Shown here piece by piece: positions 1-6,350 of a DNA stretch of 6,733 bases. Position 1 is the first letter of the stretch. Each line of letters begins with the position of its first letter. Source of the stretch: Methylococcaceae bacterium (GTDB lineage: Bacteria; Pseudomonadota; Gammaproteobacteria; Methylococcales; Methylomonadaceae); the NCBI GenBank assembly GCA_947506075.1, contig CANNNN010000139.1, positions 1 through 6,733 on the forward strand. Direction: 5' to 3'. The notes beneath the pieces were generated by a model. That model did not search any database, was not told the origin of the DNA, and was given only the letters and a program-made list of their open reading frames with translations. The position numbers and the translations under genes were made by a program.

Positions 1-205
1 CTGGTTAATGACATGAATACAAATCGTAAATGTAAAAAAATGAATGGAGAGTTTTTCTGATTCATTTATACATGAAAAGAGATTGCTTTTGATGGCCTTA
101 TCGGACTTGTAATTGCACAAAGTGTAAAGCGAGAAATGAAGGATGCCAAATTTTGAAGCTGTTTTTGATAGTCATCATTTTACTTAATTTAACCCAGGAA
201 AATTG
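1..205. other. AT-rich leader upstream of the sensor-kinase gene; no supportable gene
   Basis: This stretch is AT-rich with many stop codons. One plus-strand frame is open from the left edge to a TGA at 58-60 (19 codons, ending GEFF). It could be the tail of an upstream gene, but it is too short to support. A small imperfect dyad, TTGCAC-AAA-GTGTAA, lies at 113-127, and TTCAT/ATGAA arms lie at 61-65 and 72-76. Neither can be tied to a known regulator. I see no convincing -35/-10 pair. The only clear signal is the ribosome binding site AGGAA at 196-200, just before the kinase gene. Confidence 0.3.
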
Positions 206-1873
206 ATGGTCAGCATCTATCAACAGCAAAAAATACTTATCGTTGATGATGTACCCCTCAACGTGCAAATTCTTGCCCAAACTTTAAGTTCCGAATACCA
301 GATTAAAATAGCAACTAATGGCGCCGATGCCCTGAGCATTGCACTTCGAGAACAACCGGATCTGATTTTACTGGATATCATGATGCCTGGCATGAATGGT
401 TTGGATGTCTGTCGACAGTTAAAGGCAAATGCCGATACCTTTGAAATTCCGGTAATTTTTACGACTGCCCTGAGTGCTGAAAGTGATGAGGAATTTGGCT
501 TAAAATTAGGTGCCATTGACTTTGTTACCAAGCCCTTCAGTATTCCAATCATTAAAGCTCGCATACACAACCACCTTCAATGCCGCTTACTCAAGAGGCA
601 AGTAGCAAAACACACTGCTGCATTAACGGAAAGTGAACAGTATTTTCGTTCCACTTTTGAGCAAGTTCCTATTGGGGTTGTTAATGTGTCGTTGCAGGGT
701 TACTTTCTAGAGGTTAATCAATGGTGCTCTGATATCCTTGGTTACAGCCGTGATGAACTGTTATCCATGACCTACAGACAAGTGACACACCCCGCTTACC
801 TGGACTCAGGTGACGATAGAATAAAGCGTGTCTTGGCTGGTGAGATGTCCGGATTCACTGAGGAGAAACAGTATATCTGCAAGGATGGTAGAGTAATCTG
901 GGGAGCTTTATCGGTAAAGCTGATCTGTTATCCTGATGGATCACCAAGTCACTTTGTTGCGATCATTGAGGGTATCGACCAGCGTAAACAGACTGAACAA
1001 GCCTTAAGAAATCTTTCAATCGCTGTAGAGCAAAGTCCAAGTTCCATAATGATCACCGACATTCGAGCAAACATTGAGTATGTTAATAATACTTTCTGCA
1101 AGACCACAGGATACAGTCGAGAGGAAGTCATCGGTAAAAATCCTCGCCTGCTCCGTTCGGGCAAGACACCAGATGCAACTTATGAGGACCTGTGGTCTAC
1201 TCTAATCGGCGGACACATATGGCGAGGTGAGTTCAACAACAAAAGAAAAAATGGTGTCGAATACATAGAATCAGCATTAATTGCTCCGGTGCATGGTCCA
1301 AATGGAAAAATCACCCATTTCATCGGTATTAGGGATGACATCACCGAACGCAAAAAACTTGATCAGCTGCTACAACAGCAGAACGCCGATCTGGTGATCG
1401 CCAAGTCTATGGCAGAAGAGGCTAGCAACGCTAAATCGGTCTTTCTTTCCAGGATGAGTCATGAGCTACGGACTCCTCTCAATGCAATTCTCGGTTATGC
1501 ACAGTTGCTAGAGGCTGGAACGCCTCCGCTTTTGGAAACACAGTATAAAAGATTAGAGCCCATCATCAGCGCAGGGTGGTATCTATTGGAGCTGATTAAC
1601 GAAATTCTTGATCTTAACGCGATTGAGTCCGGCATTCAAACGCTGTCACCGGAATCATTATCGATATTTGATGTTTTACTCGAATGCCAAATTCTGGTTC
1701 AGGCGCAGGCAGAAAAGGAGAATATTCTGCTGGACTTTATTCCCTGCGACAGTAGTTGGACAATCTATGTTGATAAAACCCGGATAAAGCAGATTTTGCT
1801 TAATCTACTGTCAAATGCGATTAAATACAACCGAGTACAGGTGCAACGGGAGTGCAACGTAGCCTTATTTTAG
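206..1873 (+). CDS. Truncated response-regulator/PAS/PAS sensor histidine kinase, lacking the ATP-binding domain (probable gene remnant)
   Basis: This encodes 555 residues of a cytoplasmic two-component signalling protein with no membrane segment. The order is an N-terminal receiver domain (about 8-125; acidic pair D14/D15, phospho-acceptor D57 in LLDIMMPGMNG, T87, K109), PAS 1 with PAC (about 143-262), PAS 2 with PAC (about 268-384, ending DDITERKK), a coiled coil (385-410) and a HisKA dimerisation domain with phospho-acceptor H419 in SHELRTP. The catalytic domain begins normally (DKTRIKQILLNLLSNAIKYN, N-box N537). After KYNR (residue 543, near base 1835) the family sequence is lost, and twelve unrelated residues lead to a TAG stop. 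The G1, F and G2 ATP-lid motifs are therefore absent and autophosphorylation should be impossible. I chose ATG 206 over the in-frame TTG at 203 because AGGAA (196-200) is 5 nt upstream of the ATG. The gene appears more AT-rich than the minus-strand block to its right. The domains are certain; whether the protein is still made and used is unknown. Confidence 0.88.
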   Translation: MVSIYQQQKILIVDDVPLNVQILAQTLSSEYQIKIATNGADALSIALREQPDLILLDIMMPGMNGLDVCRQLKANADTFEIPVIFTTALSAESDEEFGLKLGAIDFVTKPFSIPIIKARIHNHLQCRLLKRQVAKHTAALTESEQYFRSTFEQVPIGVVNVSLQGYFLEVNQWCSDILGYSRDELLSMTYRQVTHPAYLDSGDDRIKRVLAGEMSGFTEEKQYICKDGRVIWGALSVKLICYPDGSPSHFVAIIEGIDQRKQTEQALRNLSIAVEQSPSSIMITDIRANIEYVNNTFCKTTGYSREEVIGKNPRLLRSGKTPDATYEDLWSTLIGGHIWRGEFNNKRKNGVEYIESALIAPVHGPNGKITHFIGIRDDITERKKLDQLLQQQNADLVIAKSMAEEASNAKSVFLSRMSHELRTPLNAILGYAQLLEAGTPPLLETQYKRLEPIISAGWYLLELINEILDLNAIESGIQTLSPESLSIFDVLLECQILVQAQAEKENILLDFIPCDSSWTIYVDKTRIKQILLNLLSNAIKYNRVQVQRECNVALF

Positions 1874-1915
1874 GTAGTAAAAAACCTTCAATTTAGCGTA
1901 AGACATTAATTTAAT

Positions 1916-1992
1916 TGGTGCGCCCGGAGAGATTCGAACCCCCGACCACAGCCTTCGGAGGGCTGTACTCTATCCAGCTGAGCTACGGGCGC
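1916..1992 (-). tRNA. tRNA-Arg, anticodon CCG
   Basis: On the minus strand this reads as a complete 77-nt cloverleaf that decodes CGG as arginine. The acceptor arms GCGCCCG and CGGGCGC pair over 7 bp, followed by discriminator A and an encoded CCA. The D-arm contains AGCTCAGCTGGATAGAG. The anticodon stem CAGCC/GGCTG encloses loop CTCCGAA, whose anticodon CCG lies at plus-strand 1956-1958. The T-arm has loop TTCGAAT on a GGGGG/CTCTC stem with two G-T pairs. It lies 32 nt downstream of the rep stop and could be processed from a rep read-through transcript. A -10-like TAGAAT (plus-strand 2002-2007) may give it its own start, though no good -35 is visible at normal spacing. Its 3' end faces the truncated kinase gene. 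Confidence 0.96.
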
Positions 1993-2024
1993 GTAGAGCT
2001 TATTCTAACCGATCAGCGCTGCAA

Positions 2025-4046
2025 TTACGACAACATTGTTTTCAAATGCGCCAGACTCGCCTTGCCACGTTCTTTGATGACTTCAGGGGCAAGCTGTTTT
2101 TTGTTGACCCACTCCAGATCTTCGGCGGGCAATTCACTTAAAAACCGACTGGGCTCACACTCGGCGATTTCGCCGTAGCGTTTGCGATGCGTGCAATAGC
2201 TAAATGTACAGGTGCGCTGGGCACGGGTGATGCCGACGTAGGCCAGTCGACGCTCTTCTTCTATGTTATCGGTTTCGATACTGTTTTGATGGGGCAGAAT
2301 ATTTTCTTCGATGCCGATCAAAAATACATGCGGAAACTCCAGTCCTTTCGCGGCATGCAAGGTCATCAGGCTGACCTGGTCGCTGACCTCGTCTTCCTGG
2401 CCGCGCTCCAGTATGTCCATCAGCATGATTTTGGCGACAATTTCCGATAACGGTTTTGATTCCTGGTTCCCATGCTCTGCGTGGGAACCTTTATCAGCTA
2501 TGCGTTTTAGCCAATCAACCAGCTCATAGACATTTTTTATTTTACGCTCGGCTGACTCCTTGCTTTTGCTTTCTTCCTTTAAATACTGGCTATAACCGAT
2601 TTGGTCGATGACCTGCTCGATGACCGCAAAGGTATCACCCCGCTCAATACGATCAGCCGTATCAATTGTCCAGTCGCGAAATTTTGCCAGCCGCTGCATG
2701 GCTTTTTCTGGCAGCTTTTGAGCCAGGCCCAGCTCCGAACTGGCAGCAAACAGGCTGACATGACGCTCATTGGCATAATCGCCGAGCTTTTCCAGCGTGG
2801 TCGGACCGATTTCCCGTTTAGGGGTATTGATCACGCGTAAAAATGCCGCATCGTCGTCCTGATTAACAAACAAGCGCAGATAGCCGAGGACGTCCTTGAT
2901 TTCCGAGTTGGCAAAAAATGAGGCGCTGCCGCTGATGAAATACGGAATATTGTTTTCCCTTAAGCCCTTCTCGAACAAGCGGGACTGATGATTGCCGCGA
3001 TATAAAATCGCATAATCCTGATAATTGCCGCCGGTCTTGAATTTATGATGAATGATTTCAGACACGATCTGCTGGGCTTCAATCAGCTCATCCTTATGGC
3101 TTAAAACCTTCAGTGCTTCGCCATAACCCAGTTCGCTCCACAGGCGTTTTTCGAAGGCATGGGGATTGTTGGCTATCAACTGGTTGGCGACTTTAAGAAT
3201 GCGCCCGGTAGAGCGGTAATTTTGCTCCAGCTTGATAACTTGCAGGCGGGCATAATCTTTTTGCAATTGCGCCAGGTTTTCCGGCTGTGCGCCGCGCCAG
3301 GCATAAATGGACTGGTCATCGTCGCCGACCACGGTAAAGCGTCCCAGATTCCCTGCGATCAAACGCACCAGCTGGTATTGGGTGATATTGGTGTCCTGGT
3401 ATTCATCGACCAGCAAATAGCGGATCTTGTTTTGCCATTTTTCCAGAATGGCAGGATGCTGTTGAAACAGCAGCACCGGCAACAAAATCAGATCATCAAA
3501 ATCGACAGCATTATAGGCTTTCAAGCTGCGGGTGAAATCCACATAAAGTAGAGCTGCCGGGTATTGCTCGACTGTCGCTAACGTCAAGGATTGCTCTGGC
3601 GTTACAAAAGCATTTTTCCACTGACCGATTTGCCGCGCATAGCTGTCGATGTTATCGATATCGCAATCCTTGGCCCCGTGGCTGATCAGATTGCGCAGCA
3701 GGGTGTGCTTGTCCTGCTCGTCAAACAGAGTCAGGCCGGATTTATAACCCAGGGTTTTGGATTCCGCCCGCAAGATATCCAGACCCAAGGAATGAAAAGT
3801 TGAAACACGTAGCCCACGCTGCTGTTTGTCGTCCAGCAATTTTGATACCCGGTTTTTCATTTCCCGCGCGGCCTTGTTGGTGAAGGTCACCGCAGCGATA
3901 TGCCGCGCGGGCAGGCCCTGTTTGACCAGGTAAGCGATTTTTTCGGTAATCACCCGCGTCTTGCCGCTGCCTGCGCCGGCCAGCACCAATAAGGGATGAT
4001 CTATCGCTTTAACAGCGGCTTGTTGTTGGGGATTTAATTTGGACAT
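2025..4046 (-). CDS. rep: ATP-dependent DNA helicase Rep (UvrD/Rep superfamily 1A)
   Basis: Rep is a 3'-5' SF1A helicase that clears proteins ahead of replication forks and helps reload the replisome. In E. coli it associates with DnaB. The protein has 673 residues, the same length as E. coli Rep as I recall it, and matches it along its whole length. The motifs are all present: Q-motif LNPQQQAAV, Walker A GAGSGKT (24-30, K29), Ia AVTFTNKAAREM (52-63), II VDEYQDT (213-219), III VVGDDDQSIYAWRGA (239-253), IV LEQNYRST (273-280), V TLHAAKGLEFPHV (562-574) and VI EERRLAYVGITRAQ (597-610). Rep-specific stretches such as AFLRVINTPKREIGP and ILYRGNHQSR separate it from UvrD. The ATG start is fixed by MSKLNPQQQ; the ribosome binding site is poor. 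One oddity is residues 519-528, which are encoded by a palindromic repeat and make this loop about five residues longer than in E. coli. All catalytic motifs are intact, so it should be functional. Confidence 0.97.
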   Translation of the reverse strand: MSKLNPQQQAAVKAIDHPLLVLAGAGSGKTRVITEKIAYLVKQGLPARHIAAVTFTNKAAREMKNRVSKLLDDKQQRGLRVSTFHSLGLDILRAESKTLGYKSGLTLFDEQDKHTLLRNLISHGAKDCDIDNIDSYARQIGQWKNAFVTPEQSLTLATVEQYPAALLYVDFTRSLKAYNAVDFDDLILLPVLLFQQHPAILEKWQNKIRYLLVDEYQDTNITQYQLVRLIAGNLGRFTVVGDDDQSIYAWRGAQPENLAQLQKDYARLQVIKLEQNYRSTGRILKVANQLIANNPHAFEKRLWSELGYGEALKVLSHKDELIEAQQIVSEIIHHKFKTGGNYQDYAILYRGNHQSRLFEKGLRENNIPYFISGSASFFANSEIKDVLGYLRLFVNQDDDAAFLRVINTPKREIGPTTLEKLGDYANERHVSLFAASSELGLAQKLPEKAMQRLAKFRDWTIDTADRIERGDTFAVIEQVIDQIGYSQYLKEESKSKESAERKIKNVYELVDWLKRIADKGSHAEHGNQESKPLSEIVAKIMLMDILERGQEDEVSDQVSLMTLHAAKGLEFPHVFLIGIEENILPHQNSIETDNIEEERRLAYVGITRAQRTCTFSYCTHRKRYGEIAECEPSRFLSELPAEDLEWVNKKQLAPEVIKERGKASLAHLKTMLS
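2465..2489. repeat. 25-bp palindromic repeat embedded in frame in rep
   Basis: Arms GGTTCCCA (2465-2472) and TGGGAACC (2482-2489) are perfect inverted copies. They continue inward through a T-G wobble and GC/GC pairs to a three-base loop (TCT, 2476-2478), giving an 11-bp hairpin. On the coding strand it is translated as part of KGSHAEHGNQ (Rep residues 519-528) without disturbing the frame. The TTCCCA/TGGGAA arms recur in the palindromes at 4061-4110. I recall very similar TTCCCA..TGGGAA hairpins as dispersed repeats in several gammaproteobacterial and cyanobacterial genomes. Copy number here cannot be judged from one window. Confidence 0.75.
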
Positions 4047-4060
4047 TTAATGCTTAAGCT

Positions 4061-4110
4061 GGTTCCCAAACTCAAGCTTGGGAATTCGGTAAGGGAAGCT
4101 CCAGCTTCCT
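4061..4110. repeat. Tandem pair of palindromes between comM and rep (REP/BIME-like)
   Basis: Two hairpins lie 9 bp apart. The left one has arms TTCCCAA (4063-4069) and TTGGGAA (4078-4084) around an 8-base centre. The right one has arms GGAAGCT (4094-4100) and AGCTTCC (4103-4109) around two bases. Read on the minus strand, both centre on related cores (AAGCTGGAGCTT and AAGCTTGAGTTT), so they look like diverged copies of one unit. They fill most of the 82-bp comM-rep gap. There is no T-run after either stem, so this is not a standard intrinsic terminator. It could still stabilise or attenuate the transcript passing from comM into rep. Confidence 0.75.
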
Positions 4111-4128
4111 GTATCATCATATAGCACA

Positions 4129-5637
4129 TTAGATCTTACGATCCAGCTTGCGATAACTGATCGCCTCGCTCAAATGCACAGTTTCTATATTTTTCGACTT
4201 GGCAAGATCGGCTATGGTGCGCGCCAGTTTCAAGATTCGGTGATAAGCCCGATGCGACAAACCGAACTTTTCCATAGCCTGCTCCAAAAGCTGATGGCTT
4301 TGTTCGGACAGCACACAGACCAACTTAACGTCCTTGGCCGTCAACGCCGAATTGGCCTTACCGCTGCGTGCCATAGCAAGATCATGAGCCGCAATCACCC
4401 GAACCCTGATGGTCTCGCTGCTTTCTTCGCCCTGCGGAGAACCTTTGCGCAGCACTTCATGCGAGATTCGGGGCACTTCAAGGTGCATATCGATACGATC
4501 CAGCAACGGCCCGGACACCCTTGCCCGATAACGCATAACCTGCTCGGACGTGCAATGGCAGCGTCCCGACGTATCACCCAAAAAGCCACAGGGACATGGG
4601 TTCATCGCGGCTATCAGCTGGAAGCGCGCCGGAAAATCAACTTGGCGGGCGGCGCGAGAAATCGTGATGTGGCCGGTCTCCAGCGGTTCCCGCAAGACTT
4701 CCAGAACTTTACGGTCAAACTCAGGCAGTTCATCAAGGAACAAAGTGCCATTATGCGCCAGCGATATTTCGCCGGGCCTGGGATTACTGCCGCCTCCGAC
4801 CAGAGCCGCTGCCGAGGCAGTATGATGCGGTGCGCGATACGGAGGCTTAAGCCAGTTCGCGACATCCAGTCCCTGATCGCTGATTGAGGCTATAGCAGCG
4901 GTTTCTTGCGCCTGTTGCTCGGTTAGTAGCGGCAAGATGGTCGGCAAGCGGCAGGCAAGCATTGATTTTCCAGTACCGGGCGGCCCCAGCATAATCAAAT
5001 TATGCGCGCCAGCTGCAGCTATTTCGAAAGCTCGTTTGACATGATATTGACCATGGACATCGGAAAAATCCAGGTCGGGCGCCTTTATGACCACCTCTTC
5101 CTGCTGAAACTCAATCTGTATCAGATGTTGCCCGGTCAGGTGGGAACAGACTTCCAGCAGATGCATCGCCGGGATGATTTCAATACCCTTAACCAGCGCC
5201 GCTTCGGCGGTATTTTCCTTGGGCAATATCAGTTTACGATGATTGTTTCTAGCCTGGATAGCGACCGGCAAAACGCCGCGTATAGGCCGTAATTCACCGC
5301 CCAGCGATAATTCACCGATACATTCGTAATGATGCAGGTGAGCTTTCGGAAGTTGGCCGGACGCCGCCAGTATACCCAGCGCAATAGCCAGGTCAAAACG
5401 CCCCCCTTCCTTGGGCAAGTCAGCAGGCGCCAGATTGACGGTAATGCGCTGCATCGGAAATTCAAAGCGGGAATTTAAGATCGCGCCCCGAACTCTATCC
5501 TTACTCTCTTTAACCGCCGTTTCCGGCAAACCGACAATATTGAGTGCCGGCAAGCCATTGGAAATATGCACTTCAACGGTAACTAGAGGCGCCTCTATAC
5601 CAGAACGACCGCGACTAAAAACAACCGCTAAAGACAT
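4129..5637 (-). CDS. comM: ComM/YifB-family AAA+ ATPase (Mg-chelatase-like branch-migration helicase)
   Basis: The protein has 502 residues, close to the roughly 506 of E. coli YifB. ComM of Vibrio cholerae is a hexameric helicase that promotes branch migration while transformed DNA integrates. The N-terminal third (about 20-165) is the Lon-protease-like ChlI domain (GLPALNIVGLPETAVKESKD, GGRFDLAIALGILAASGQ). The AAA+ module follows with Walker A GPPGTGKS (218-225), HHTASAAALVGGGSNPRPGE (271-290), Walker B TLFLDE (298-303), a cysteine pattern CPC (348-350) and CHC (360-362) that suggests a metal-binding insertion, and LLDRIDMH (378-385) with a candidate arginine finger. The C-terminal domain ends in the family helix LARTIADLA followed by HLSEAISYR. 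The start is fixed by MSLAVVFSRG, the family's usual N-terminus. It lies 19 nt after the ubiK stop, probably in one transcript. Presence does not prove natural competence, since YifB is common in non-competent bacteria. Confidence 0.96.
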   Translation of the reverse strand: MSLAVVFSRGRSGIEAPLVTVEVHISNGLPALNIVGLPETAVKESKDRVRGAILNSRFEFPMQRITVNLAPADLPKEGGRFDLAIALGILAASGQLPKAHLHHYECIGELSLGGELRPIRGVLPVAIQARNNHRKLILPKENTAEAALVKGIEIIPAMHLLEVCSHLTGQHLIQIEFQQEEVVIKAPDLDFSDVHGQYHVKRAFEIAAAGAHNLIMLGPPGTGKSMLACRLPTILPLLTEQQAQETAAIASISDQGLDVANWLKPPYRAPHHTASAAALVGGGSNPRPGEISLAHNGTLFLDELPEFDRKVLEVLREPLETGHITISRAARQVDFPARFQLIAAMNPCPCGFLGDTSGRCHCTSEQVMRYRARVSGPLLDRIDMHLEVPRISHEVLRKGSPQGEESSETIRVRVIAAHDLAMARSGKANSALTAKDVKLVCVLSEQSHQLLEQAMEKFGLSHRAYHRILKLARTIADLAKSKNIETVHLSEAISYRKLDRKI

Positions 5638-5656
5638 CGCCGTTATTCAGCGCTGG

Positions 5657-5917
5657 CTATTTTTCTTCTTTGCTTAAGACCTGCGATTCCATCTCCGCGA
5701 CACGTTTTTCGAGGTCTTCAAGTTTTGAACGAGTCTTGGCCAACACCAGCTTTTGCACTTCAAATTCTTCACGGGTGACCAAGTCCAGCTTACCTAATGC
5801 ACCCTGCAAAATAGCATGGAAGCTTTTTTCAAGGTCCTCTTTCAGGTTGCTCAAGCCGGGAGGTATCGCATTCGCCAAACGGTTAGCAATGTCATCTAGG
5901 GATTTAGGATCAAACAT
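5657..5917 (-). CDS. ubiK: Ubiquinone biosynthesis accessory factor UbiK (YqiC/BMFP family)
   Basis: UbiK is a small helical protein that, in E. coli, binds UbiJ and supports aerobic ubiquinone synthesis by the cytoplasmic Ubi complex. It has also been described as a membrane-fusogenic BMFP protein. This 86-residue product matches the family end to end. An amphipathic N-terminal helix (MFDPKSLDDIANRLANAIP) is followed by a linker (GLSNLKEDLEKSF). The signature LDLVTREEFEVQKLVL comes next (44-59; E. coli LDLVSREEFDVQ), then a heptad-rich coiled coil (about 60-80) and a charged tail. The ATG is the only good start; upstream purines (GATGAGA) form a weak ribosome binding site. It appears to be the first gene of a ubiK-comM unit. 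A TATGAT hexamer (plus-strand 5930-5935) could be a -10, but I see no matching -35. Confidence 0.95.
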   Translation of the reverse strand: MFDPKSLDDIANRLANAIPPGLSNLKEDLEKSFHAILQGALGKLDLVTREEFEVQKLVLAKTRSKLEDLEKRVAEMESQVLSKEEK

Positions 5918-5977
5918 TATAGTAATCTCATCATATTAAAAGTTGTAAGTTAGGTTGCTATTCAGACCGCACGCATA

Positions 5978-6139
5978 TCATTCAAAGGCAGTTGTAACAA
6001 TAATACGGAGAATATCAGTCATTTGGCTATCATGTTGCACGTTAATCCCAAACTGCGCGCCGTTACTGTCAAAATACAGTACCACACCATCAGCTACTTC
6101 ATTGGAATCCATAATAAGCATTATATTAGAATTCAGCAT
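5978..6139 (-). CDS. Possible small protein of 53 residues, unrecognised
   Basis: This ORF begins MLNSNIMLIMDSNEVADGVV and ends RIIVTTAFE before a TGA. It has a balanced amino-acid composition with an alternating hydrophobic pattern (GVVLYFDSNGAQFGINV) that could form two beta strands, followed by a helix-like SQMTDILRIIVTTAF. I do not recognise it. In favour, it lies in the minus-strand direction 60 nt upstream of ubiK and could share its transcript. Against, no proper Shine-Dalgarno precedes the ATG (GTGAG abuts it), and 53 open codons can occur by chance. In-frame codons extend upstream to a TTG at plus-strand 6149-6151. A second short frame (24 codons, starting MRFFGATDESN) ends in a TGA just before the ATG. 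The two could therefore be pieces of one frameshifted gene. Confidence is low. Confidence 0.33.
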   Translation of the reverse strand: MLNSNIMLIMDSNEVADGVVLYFDSNGAQFGINVQHDSQMTDILRIIVTTAFE

Positions 6140-6286
6140 CTCACGGCACAACGGAGTTAATAAAGTTTAATTTAAGACGACTGTTGGATTCATCCGTCGC
6201 CCCGAAAAACCGCATTTGCGACGCTGTGGAGCACGACAATTTTTCTACCCCACAAAACCCTACTTATTACTTTAAATAAGAATAGT
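6140..6286. other. Divergent intergenic stretch upstream of the porin promoter
   Basis: Together with the small-ORF region (5918-6139), this forms the roughly 430-bp gap between ubiK and the outer-membrane gene. It is AT-rich, apart from a more GC-rich patch at about 6191-6230 that contains GTCGC (6196-6200) and GCGAC (6218-6222) as weak inverted arms. The minus strand carries a 24-codon frame starting MRFFGATDESN that stops just before the 53-codon ORF. I find no RNA gene or terminator here. Confidence 0.3.
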
Positions 6287-6316
6287 TTGCATTAAGGTAT
6301 TTTTTTACCTTATACT
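6263..6316 (+). promoter_or_regulatory. Sigma70-like promoter of the outer-membrane gene with two inverted repeats
   Basis: A -35 box TTGCAT (6287-6292) and a -10 box TATACT (6311-6316) are separated by 18 bp, placing the likely start of transcription near 6323, with a leader of about 28 nt before the ATG. The spacer is almost exactly filled by a perfect inverted repeat, TAAGGTA (6293-6299) and TACCTTA (6306-6312) around six T residues. A second inverted repeat, CTTATT (6263-6268) and AATAAG (6275-6280), also has a 6-bp centre and lies upstream of the -35. The two centres are 31 bp apart, about three helical turns. This resembles an operator pair, but the regulator is unknown and AT-rich DNA produces such arms readily. 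Confidence 0.5.
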
Positions 6317-6350
6317 CCTTTCACCAACTTCTTTGTGAGAGATCATATAA

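Noticed and set aside
1..60. Left-edge open frame of 19 codons ending GEFF and TGA
   Set aside because: It is too short and featureless to call as the end of a gene without the sequence to its left.
220..570. A 116-codon minus-strand frame within the receiver domain of the kinase
   Set aside because: It is antisense to a well-conserved REC domain whose key residues are all in frame on the plus strand.
1915..2178. Plus-strand frame beginning with VRPERFEPPTTAFGG
   Set aside because: This is the familiar false translation of the complement of a tRNA gene, continuing into antisense rep.
2465..2489. CRISPR repeat
   Set aside because: Only one copy lies here and the related units at 4061-4110 differ in sequence. 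There is no regular repeat-spacer spacing and no cas gene.
3159..3551. A 130-codon plus-strand open frame inside rep
   Set aside because: It overlaps conserved helicase motifs II-IV on the other strand and looks like a shadow of that codon usage.
4074..4087. HindIII (AAGCTT) and EcoRI (GAATTC) sites close together, resembling a cloning linker
   Set aside because: Both sites fall out of the natural palindromic repeat and its flank. The neighbouring genes are continuous chromosomal sequence, so vector contamination is unlikely.
4061..4110. Intrinsic terminator after comM
   Set aside because: The stems are good, but no run of T residues follows either one in the transcribed direction.
4174..4887. 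A 237-codon open frame on the plus strand inside comM
   Set aside because: It is antisense to a clear, full-length AAA+ gene. Its product is rich in Arg, Gln and His with no family resemblance, as expected for a shadow frame.
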